Shown here in pieces: positions 1 through 8,682 of a stretch of DNA of 64,000 nt (its first letter is position 1; each line of letters starts with the position of its first letter). The translations under genes and the position numbers were made by a program. Below the pieces are notes generated by a model. That model did not search any database, was not told the DNA's origin, and was given only the letters and a program-made list of their open reading frames with translations. Source of the DNA: Clitopilus passeckerianus (taxonomy: Eukaryota > Basidiomycota > Agaricomycetes > Agaricales > Entolomataceae); the NCBI GenBank assembly GCA_944990035.1, contig CALYLX010000117.1, positions 372,001 through 436,000 of the forward strand, written 5' to 3'.

Positions 1-524
1 CCTGGTCACGCCACAGGGAGTGCTCACCGAACTCGTACCCTAACTGACTTGGCCAAGGGCCTTACATCTCTCCTGAGAAACAAGAATGAGATTGTTGGGG
101 TGTCAACACGAAGGCAAGAGTCGGTACCTACCCTTCTCACGCGGCATTTGAAACACCAGGGCAACACGGGTCTTCTCTGGAGTATCTTTCTAGGTGCAAA
201 CTCGGCAGCAATGCTGACGAAGTCAAAGGATAAGCGGACGGAGAGTAACACGGTCTCCAATCCATGGCCAGGCTTTTCAAGTCGGATGGAATACAACTTA
301 GGGGCGAAAAACCTGGACACTTGTCCTGTGGTACCAAACATGCATGCATGAGCGCAGGAGGTCCTATCACAAGTGGGAGAAAACACACGAATAGCCTTTA
401 TTGTAATTGCCCTCCGCACAGAAGCAAAATGGAAGCCGAATGTCAAGTAGAAGATACACTAGATACGATAAGTCTAAATTTTGGCCCACTCTCACATATC
501 TTCATGTCTGACTCTCCAACAAAT
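1..524. other. Gene-free left edge
   Basis: No reading frame here could be tied to a known family. Open frames on both strands are short and lack splice-consistent extensions. The stretch lies 3' of the secreted kinase-like gene ending at 525, so part is probably its 3' UTR. Confidence 0.4.
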
Positions 525-1457
525 TCAGGAGCTCTTGGGAGACCTCTTTGGACTAGAAGACTTTTTGTACTCTGGGGGTGTCCCCGAGGACTCCCAGGTC
601 CACAGCCTGGGTTCAATCTCCTTCTTGGTATCCACGAAATCTTCCTTATGGTGAAGGCTATTTCAATGCCATTAACACGTGAAGATAGACATGGCACTCA
701 CGTCGCCTTTCTTAATGATATGTTCCCAGTCGATTAAATGGACTTTCTGGCCGCTGACGAGGACCTCCAGAAGAGTTTGAGTACTTCAAAACGAACGTAA
801 ATATAGCAAGCAATTACATTATTCATGTTGAGATCACTACCAATGATTGGTATAGCTTGAGTACGCCGATAGAAGGATAGAATGTGGAGGACGAAGGCAG
901 TACGTACCCATGCAGAATGCCGTGGTCATGAGCAATTCTTGCCGCTTCTTCTGCGACTATGGACTTCCAACGGTACACGAAGTCCCTTCGCTGGTCGTGG
1001 GGTACATTGGCCACCAGCTCAGCCAATGGTGTCCCTATTACTTCTTTCATGACTATGGCATTGGCAACCTTATTGGCGGCGATGAATTGACCAGCCGCAG
1101 TCAGACCCTCGATCTCGTTGTTGGTTACTTTTGCGCGGCCAGTGTAAATTTTAATTACGTAGCCTGGGTTTGGCATGTCGCCCCACTTGGCTGTAGTTGA
1201 GCATCAGCAATGACTTAACCTGCGCGAAGTTTGAAATACGACTTACTAAGGCGGTAAACTTTTGACTTGGTGTGCTTCTGGGGACTGAGCAATTTCCCCA
1301 GCTCTGCTATCTTGCCACCGACATCGAGGGTTTCGGCACGACGGTCAAGTATCACACGATCGGATCTGACGGGGGCGGCATGGACAGTCACTACAGCGCT
1401 GAGCGACGCCGATAAGAGGACGACAAGTTGGATAGAGAAAAGCCTAGAAATCCGCAT
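525..1457 (-). CDS. Secreted kinase-like protein (copy A, intact)
   Basis: Five exons (1457-1247, 1190-908, 836-818, 764-679, 606-525) join in frame to 226 codons plus stop. Residues 1-28 form a hydrophobic signal peptide ending VTVHAAPV. The middle carries IVMKEVIGTPLAELVAN and then HGDLNMNN, which fits the HxDxxxxN catalytic loop of the kinase/APH fold, followed by LIDWEH, the DFG-equivalent seen in many fungal kinase-like proteins. The tail has TPPEYKK and SP repeats. No glycine-rich loop is visible, so catalysis is uncertain. Copy B at 3723-4672 shows the same exon order and tail, which supports these joins. The gene is divergent from an F-box gene starting at 2094. Role unknown; secretion is inferred from the leader only. 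Confidence 0.72.
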
Positions 1458-2093
1458 AATGCTTCTAGTGACGGCACGAGCGAGGATTTCGAATTTGCGA
1501 GACCCAACAAGTCAAACAGAGGAGCGTAGGAGAGTTCAACTCTGGAGGACCAGCCTGAGGAAACCAGTCTAGAAAGATAGACCTGTATATATACTTTCAT
1601 AGTCAGGGACGCAATGTGCATCTCAAGGCTTCCAAGGCAGATCACTCTACGAAATCATGATTCTGTGGGCTTCAAGCATCGCGCGCCCACTGGCGACGAC
1701 TTGAACTGCATGCCACCCAAGGCATCAGGGCTCAAATTACGCGACGGCAAGTGACACACAGATGTTATCCAGTATTTGAGTGAGACTTTGTGGCTTTGTA
1801 ACTGGCAGGAGATTGGTATTCGAGCTTCGTTTCACTTTGATGATAGCTTGTAGGCAGAGTTTATAAGTCCAGGGTGTGAACCGTCCAGCACAGATGATCG
1901 GTACAGACCGTGAGCCAACTGCCGATCTACCAGGATTGGAAAATCAGTGTTGTTTGCCCGCTCATGCTTGTACTAGTTCTTGTAGGTCCAGCGTGAGTCC
2001 ACTGTGGGACCATGCAAGAAAGATCGGAAGAGCAATTCATCTCAACCGATGTCATGTTGAAGGATTTGATTGATAAATACGGAACATGGATTG
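1458..2093. promoter_or_regulatory. Divergent promoter region, kinase-like A / F-box 1
   Basis: About 640 nt between divergently transcribed genes. Patches are similar to the region left of 5200 between the second copies, for example the GGGACCATG box near 2007 and near 5111, and a TGATCGG...CCGTGAGC patch near 1893 and 5030. This shows that the intergenic DNA was duplicated with the genes. No specific operator is identified. Confidence 0.5.
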
Positions 2094-3369
2094 ATGGATG
2101 CTCTAAAACGCGTGCGACCTCAGCCTGAGGGTGTTCGGCCACCAATGCCCTCTCGCCAACTACCCCCCGAGCTATTTTGTGCCATACTCAATCATTTGGC
2201 CGTAGACAAAGACAAAGAATCATTGCGTGCATGCGCTTTGACGTGCAGGGCACTCGTTTCACCCGCCCAAGCTGATCTCTTTCGCGCTTTATCCCTGAGT
2301 TCCGAAGAATTCGCTGTGACCGTGCTAAAAAAGTTGGAATCTATTCCTCATCTCGCAAGGCTTATCAAGCGTCTGCGTTTTCTCGAGATTCACAAGCCTT
2401 GGATCCAGCGCTCTGTGGTGGTGCATAAACTGTTAGGCTTATTGTCATCCCACACAATTTGCCTCGAGATCCATCAGCGTCGGTGCAAGTCTAGAAACCC
2501 CCGTTTCGACTACCCCTCATTGTCACTGTTAGAATGTGTGGAGGAGATCATTCTCGGTGACGAGATGTTCATGGGAGTTCAACCAAGCTTCACAGGGGGT
2601 GATAACGCTCTACCCAACTTCTTGAACCAATTCCCAAAGCTGCGAACAATCACCTTCCGACAATGCTTAGTAGCGAATCGAATCATCCACTGCAAGAATG
2701 GTCTTGCCTCCAAAGTTTCCCCCCCAGTATTCCAACTGAGGCGGCTGGACGCTTCCTGTTGTTCTGATGCACTAGTATTGGACTGGCTTACTCCGGCTCT
2801 TTCATCACTGGAAATACTGCATATCTCGTACCCCGACTCAGATATTGCAACCACATTTCCCCAGTTTGTCGTCGCAGCTGGTCCATCGTTGATACATCTG
2901 GAGGCAACATACCTACTTGATGCCTCGAACGCCGGTCAGCACATATTCCCGTCTATAGCCACCGCATCACTAACCTGTTTAATTTGGAGAAGACTTACAA
3001 CTGCTAATGAGTGCAGTGCGGACGCACGCTACCAATCTGCGCTCCCTCAAACTTATGATCACCGGTCGTAGATCTCAACACTCCCCAATACAACGGGCGG
3101 TGCAATTGCTTCTCCTTATTGGCACACACATGCATCTCCAACACCTTACCTTTGGGATCTCTCAACATTTAGCTCTCGTAGGCGGTAACCCATGGAACGA
3201 CCTGCAAGACCTTCTGCTAGGACCGCGTTTCTCAGCATTGAGCAGCGTCGAAATCCGTTTGTTGACGGACCCTGGGTTCATAGCTCTGCCTACTGAGCCT
3301 GTCATCGCTGCCGTTCCTCAACTTGCGAAGAAGAAGAAGATACTTGTATATTCGACTACGGATTATTAA
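2094..3369 (+). CDS. F-box / leucine-rich-repeat type protein (copy 1, intact)
   Basis: Two exons, 2094-2934 and 2993-3369, give 405 aa. The intron has a weak donor (GTCAGC), a good branch site CACTAAC and an AAG acceptor. The junction reads NAD-LQLLMSAVR and matches the paralog's DAD-LQLLMSAVR, which fixes it. The N-terminus has an F-box pattern: LPPELFCAILNHLA, then SLRACALTCRALVSPAQADL. The rest looks like an irregular LRR-type substrate domain typical of agaricomycete F-box families. Such proteins usually serve as SCF ubiquitin ligase adaptors; the target cannot be guessed. ATG 2094 is the first in frame, but ATG 2145 (MPSRQLPPEL) aligns better with the paralog start and is a real alternative (388 aa). 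Confidence 0.8.
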
Positions 3370-3722
3370 CAGAGTAGCAATCTCACTATTTTTGAAAAGA
3401 CGTCCATATTATCTACTCTCTCAAAAAGTTTTGGAAAAGGGATGAGCCCTATTCATGAGAGTACGAGGGTTCTGGACAACAAGAAACCCCACTTTCAAAT
3501 CGAAACAAAAGAAAAGATGCCTGATAGCCTCTTAGGTGCTAGTAAATGGCATATACATATGTCAGCTCGCTTCGAATAAGGTAGAAGCGGTTCAGAAAGG
3601 CCTAACACGCTAAGGACGCGATCGTCGGCAGAGAAGATGAGAGCCAAGACCATTCGTCCGGAACACCTAGCCAAACGTTAAGTAAATGATACACATCAAT
3701 AATACAATGGTTGTAAAGTGAT
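3370..3722. other. Convergent intergenic stretch
   Basis: A 350-nt gap between the 3' ends of F-box 1 and the kinase-like pseudogene. Nothing recognisable beyond probable 3' UTR sequence. Confidence 0.4.
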
Positions 3723-4672
3723 TCAATTTCTGATTGGGTAAACCTTCGTACCAAAGATTTTAGGTTGTCTTGGGGATACTCTTGGGCTGGGATGCTTCTT
3801 GTACTCGGGAGGTGTATTTTGGCAGTCCCAAGTGATATCTGAGAAATTTGCTCCAATCTCTTCCGGTTTGTCGTGAATTCACCCTGAAAGGGATCAACAA
3901 GGTCAGCATTGGGGAAAAGGGTAGGAATGGCCCTCACGTCGCGATTCCTGCGTGTATGCTCCCAGTCAACAACAGCCTTGTCGGTCACGAAGATCTGAAG
4001 AATTGATGTCAGGACTTGGAGGGGAGGACAGGGGTGAGACTTACGTTGTCCATGTTGAGGTCCCTATAAACACAATGGCGTCGGAACCCCATTGTATCAC
4101 GGAGTACGGGGAACGAAGCTAGAGACATACATATGTAGAAAACCCTTTTCCTTGGCGATATTCGCAGCTCCTTCTGCGATTATAGGCTTCTAAGCGTTCA
4201 CAACGGCCGCGGGAGGTATTTGCCACCAGCTGAGCCAGCGGTGTCCCCGTCACTTCCCTCATGACTACGGCCGGCCCACCATGAGGATCAGTGCCGATCA
4301 TTTGTCCAACGGCTTTCAGAGCCTCGACCTAAGGATTCTTTACGTTTCCCGTCTTGTAAATCTTAATTACGTAGCCTGGGTTAGGTTTGTTGTCCCACTT
4401 TGCTGACTCAAGCATCGACGACCATTTCCCTGCGAATCCAAATACGACTTACTGATGATGTACACTGCTCGTTTTGTGTGATTAGGAGGACTTAGCTGTC
4501 TACCCAGCTCTGCTACGTGGCCATTGACAGTCTTGGTATTGGCACGACGGTTAAGTGTCGAGTAGTCCGGCCCGACAGGGGCAGCATGAACAGTCGCTAA
4601 AGCGCTGAGAGATGCCAGAGATGCCACAGACGCGACGAAGTGTCCGATAGAGAAAATTCCGGATTTCCGCAT
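3723..4672 (-). pseudogene. Secreted kinase-like gene, dead copy B
   Basis: Same exon plan as copy A: a signal peptide ending ATVHAAPVG (4672 downward), then NPGYVIKIY, VVMREVTGTPLAQLVAN, a short DLNMDN exon, VVDWEH and a TPPEYKKHPSP tail. It is broken. TAG at 4329-4331 interrupts the segment after GNVKNP. TAG at 4190-4192 stands where copy A has the Trp codon of YRWKS. A small deletion between them shifts the frame. The catalytic HGD of copy A aligns to H-M-D here. The last exon junctions remain open to the stop near 3723, so decay looks fairly recent. Confidence 0.75.
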
Positions 4673-5422
4673 GAGGTTATGAGCGATAGCACAGGAAAGG
4701 ATCCAGAGTTCGTGAGATGGGAGAAGTCAAAGAGAAGTATGTAGGAGAGTCCAACCCTGGAGAGCCAGCCTGAAGGATCCATCGCATTGACAAGCTCTGG
4801 TGGGACCCTATGGAATCAAAATATTCTTCGCTTTGTGAGCATTGCGCGTCTACAGGCGTTGAACACCATAAAACACAGAAACGGGCTTTCAGGCGAACAG
4901 AAATGGCACTAGCCAAGAATGTACGATGATTTTGGCCGTCAGTCATGTCAAAAATCAAGAGTTGAACATCGTTGACTCTTCGTAGACAGACTTGTAGTAG
5001 GTCCTTCGTAGGCTGTATATACAGTACGGGTGATCGGAAGAGCCGTGAGCGGGTAGAGGAGTGGTTGCTTTTACCGCTTGAGTTTGTAAGTCCATGTTGG
5101 GTTCAATGTGGGACCATGTGCGAGAGTGATCAGAAGGACCAAGGAAAAAAAACGGCATCAGAACTATACACAAACGGGTTCATCTCAGCTGGACGTTGAC
5201 AGTACTATTGTGGTTCACCATATGCAAATTCTTAGCACATACACTTGTATCTCGTCACACGCATTTCTGGGAACCTTCAAACTTGGTTCTTACGTAGATA
5301 GGCTAGTTTTCAAGAGACTCCCCGGTTCGAAATTCTTGCATCCTTTGTCTAAATTGCGTCGGGCACTGGCCGAGCAGAAAAGTGAAAAGGAACAACGTAT
5401 GCAAATGCCATCAAACGCGTTG
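4673..5422. other. Duplicated intergenic DNA of copy 2
   Basis: From about 4950 to 5200 the sequence resembles the copy 1 promoter region (shared GGGACCATG and CATCTCA patches). After about 5210 that similarity is lost, near the start of inserted DNA. No gene is supported. Confidence 0.45.
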
Positions 5423-5923
5423 TCACTTGATGTCACGGTGAAATTTCATTCTCCGAGGGCTGCCAATGAGCCGGGATCGAAAGATCGTTGACAATGACCA
5501 CGCATGCGACCACAAAGGTCCTCCGTCAACAATATTCATGGATAGCGAATTTCCAATGCTCAATTCCAATTGCAAGTACATTGCACGGGGGCGGCTCAGA
5601 TGGGAGCCTGCTGTAGGATCTAATACAAAATATGGAGGATACTGAGGAGAATCCTGGAACGCAAAGTACGGTACTCCCACTTCCCCTCCAGCGTTCAAAT
5701 GCTGATTTGTTATCGGACGTAGAAAACGTCGGCGTAACGACCAGTATGGCACGTTCATCTTTGAGGCTACATCGGCCATGTTGGCAAAGTCTCCATTGGA
5801 GTATCGTCTACACCCCTCCACGATGCGGCCCTCTAATTCACTATCGAATGTCTGGCCTCGGTATACTTGAGCGCGTACCATGCTGATGATATTAACGCGA
5901 CATTTTCTTCTCACAGGTGACAT
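5423..5923 (-). mobile_element. Transposase N-terminal fragment (psq/CENP-B-type HTH)
   Basis: A 166-codon frame whose first 60 residues look like the DNA-binding start of fungal pogo/DDE_1 transposases: FDSELEGRIVEGCRRY, then ADVASKMNVPYWSLRRRF and a PITNQHLNA segment. The family normally continues to a second HTH and a DDE catalytic domain. Neither follows, and the last 70 residues have no family character. It lies in the roughly 1.1 kb of extra DNA that separates the copy 2 genes compared with copy 1. Terminal inverted repeats were not found by eye. Confidence 0.6.
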
Positions 5924-6463
5924 TCAACAGTCAGCCGAGATGCCGTGTCGGGGATCAAACTGATCACTGAATGTCACTCCAATGTCACTCTCGACAACCT
6001 TCAAAACCAAGAACGAGGAGATGGGACTCATCCACTGTCCATTCTAGACCGGAGAAATGGATTTAAGAGCCTATGTAGCTGTATTATACTGCTCAGAGAG
6101 TCTTGTGCCAACGTGATATTCTTATAGTGCTCTCCGAAGGCCTCGCGGCTGTTACATTGATCTCATTTTAACACCTTTTCGAGTCTCATACCATTGCATT
6201 GTAGTTTTTCGGCAAATGGATTGTAGAAACGTATTAATATACATTAACTTCATAACCTACAGCCATCCGATCTTAAGTCTTATGGCTCGAAGCCACAGGA
6301 GAGGCCGTTTGCATATGGTGATCCGTTTGCATATGGTGACACATCATAGTATGGGCCCGGAGTTCAAATTCAAATTCCAACATCTGAATCATGTTCATCC
6401 AAAACGCGGCAGGACTGATTTACGTCGAGCTGGGACCACTCTACCCGCTGTGTGTCTGCTTAA
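5924..6463. other. Intergenic, upstream of F-box 2
   Basis: No gene supported. AT-rich in places, with one short tandem repeat at 6305-6339. It should include what is left of the F-box 2 promoter. Confidence 0.4.
6305..6339. repeat. Two-unit 18-bp tandem repeat
   Basis: The unit CCGTTTGCATATGGTGA occurs at 6305 and again at 6323, separated by one base. No function is implied; it could be a slippage product or a doubled binding site upstream of F-box 2. Confidence 0.85.
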
Positions 6464-7695
6464 ATGTCCTTCCACCAGTTGCCTCAGGAGTTATTTTTCG
6501 CCATCATGATCCTGAGTCATCTGTCTGCATGGAAAGACCATCAATCTTTACATGCGTGTGCGTTAACGTGCAGAGCACTGGTTTTGCCTGCCCGGGCTGG
6601 TCTCTTCCACACCATATCGCTACACTCCGAGCCCAGTGTTATGCGTGCGTTGAAGAAGTTAGAATGTGGGCCTCATTTCAGAAATGTGATCAAGTCTCTA
6701 CTTCTTATCGAGCTTCATAGGCCTTGGATACAGCACTCCAAGGTGGTGGAGAGCCTGCTAGACTTATTGTTTCCTTCCACCGTTTCCCTCGACGTATATC
6801 AACGCCGACGCAAGTCAGAAAGTCTCCGCTTTGACTTTTCCTTGCTGTCACGGTTGAAATACCTAAAGCAGATCACCCTCAATGAGGAAACGCTTAGCGG
6901 AGTTCTACCAAGCACCGACAGCGGCGATAATGCTCTCCCCACTTTCTTGAACCAGTTCCCAAATTTGGGAGCTGTCAACTTCGAGCGGTGCTTGGTAGAG
7001 AACCAGAACCATGTTCTCCGGGGCGAAAGTACGGTTCATGCCAAGGTTGCCCTACCCGTATTCCAGCTGGAGAGGCTGGATGTTCGTTGCTGCCTTGACA
7101 CGTTGGCAATGCATTGGCTTATCCCGACTCTTTCATCACTGTAAATATTACATATTTGGTACCCTGGCTCAGATTCCTCAGAATTTTGCACTGCCTTTAC
7201 CGAAGCTGGCCGATCGTTGCAAGATCTGGAAGTAAGAGGGTTATATGATGCTTCCGACGCGGGTGAGTTTCTTTCCCCCATAGACAACCACTGCGCCACT
7301 AACATAGGCGTTGGACAGACTTGCAGTTGTTGATGAGTGCAGTACGGATACATGCTACCAATCCAAGCACCCTCCGACTTAGAGTCAATGGATCCAGATC
7401 TAACCGACCTCCGGTCCAAGTAGTGGCGCAGTTGCTTCTCTTCATTCGCGCGCACAGCCAGCTTCAACACCTCGTCATCGTGATCGCTCAATATCAGGCA
7501 TCCGCAGACGGTAACCTGTGGATCGATCCGCAAGACCTTCTACTTGGACCGCGTTTCTCAGCGCTGAGAAGCATTGAGATTCGTTTGTTGAAGTCCCAAG
7601 ACTGCATTCCCATATCTACTAAGCCTATCATTGCTGCCATTCCCATACTTGCTCAAAAGAAAAAGATACTTATATATTCAGCGATAGAGCTCTAA
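6464..7695 (+). pseudogene. F-box protein copy 2, one nonsense codon
   Basis: Collinear with F-box 1 from MSFHQLPQELFFAIM onward, including SLHACALTCRALVLPARAGL. At 7142-7144 the paralog's GAA (SSLEILHI) is TAA. Downstream the frame stays open and homologous (ILHIWYPGSD) through a normal intron at 7263-7318 (GTGAGT...CACTAAC...CAG) to a conserved last exon ending at 7695. A translated product would stop after 226 aa and keep the F-box but lose a third of the substrate domain. I call it a pseudogene; a truncated but expressed protein cannot be excluded. Confidence 0.8.
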
Positions 7696-7744
7696 TAGAG
7701 TACCAGCCTCGCAATCCCTACATTCGAACGCCAGTTTATCTACA

Positions 7745-8285
7745 CTTCCAAGAACAATACATGGATGAAGTCTTTGTGAAAACTTTCAAAGAACAACTCG
7801 TCCAGCCCATCTACGATGGTGATCATTGGGTACACTTCTGAAGCCGGGTGTGGCGGGCAGCTGTTAGTGGACCAACCAAAAGCTCAGTCATTTGGCTCTC
7901 CAGTGTCTTTGTGAATATGCCAAAATCACGAGAGACTGCTTCCTGTAGGTGAGGCCGAGTAGCTGGAACTGAGAGAGACAAGACAGCTGAAGCGCCAATG
8001 TTGTGATCAAGTACGTTTTTTCATTGCACTGAGGCATCGTGCGATAGAAGAAGAACGCTGCAGCTAGAAGCTTGTCCTTGTCCCAGAGTTCTGCAAGAGT
8101 CTGGGCAATCGCCGATTTTCTGGCTCCTGCTGCTCCCCATAGCTACAGTATTGGCTGTGAAACATCGTCAGCTCGAGCCCACCAATCAATGGCCTCTAGA
8201 ACGGCTGTTCTAATTTCCAGATAGCACCTTGGTAATCCATATCGCCTGGCAGAGTTGTAGAGAGCACCCAAGGCAATGTAATCTT
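7745..8285 (-). pseudogene. NACHT-type NTPase (NLR-like) relic
   Basis: Read in three successive frames, this stretch contains the core of an agaricomycete NACHT NTPase. First comes ALYNSARRYGLPRCYLEIR leading to LWGAAGARKSAIAQT (a Walker A in which the usual GAGKS is GARKS), then AAAFFFYRTMPQ. After a frameshift comes SVPATRPHLQEAVSRDFGIF, and after another shift TIVDGLDEL, a Walker B. A TAG stands directly before LWGAAG. Neither N-terminal effector nor C-terminal repeats are nearby. Family members act as incompatibility or defence receptors; this copy cannot. Confidence 0.75.
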
Positions 8286-8682
8286 CGATGGTACGTTTAG
8301 TATCTGAAGTTCAATTAGTGTCCATACTAGAAGACAAAATGAGAGGCAGACGTACTCTGATGGTCAGCTATCTGCTAGCGATTATGAAAAATGCTAGCTC
8401 TTCCGGTGATGGTGGTTGCGGCCAGGGAAAGGGATGTACCAAAAGTAGCATTATCGACGTTATGAGCAGAGTGGGCCTCGACGCATCAGTCATACATGAT
8501 AGGAGTTCGGAGTAATCGCTCACGCCTTTTGCGTCCGGTTCAGACTTAGCCTCTGATTCCTATCGTGGTTAATTCTTGATACAACCTTCGCTCCGGGACA
8601 AATCTCATTACCAACGAAAGGAGTGGCATGAATTCATGTAGTACATGGGACCAAGATATTTAGAATAAACGAGCATGCTGCA
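8286..8682. other. Intergenic
   Basis: About 400 nt between the NACHT relic and the stop codon of the giant helicase gene. No gene supported; probably includes the latter's 3' UTR. Confidence 0.4.

Noticed and set aside
672..674. TAA that would end kinase-like copy A early
   Set aside because: It lies in an intron (607-678). Splicing joins SIFT to LWTWESSGTPPEYKK, a tail also found in copy B, and the total length stays divisible by three.
5320..5345. GGTTCGAAAT element resembling a tRNA B box
   Set aside because: No A box at the right distance and no cloverleaf could be folded by eye.
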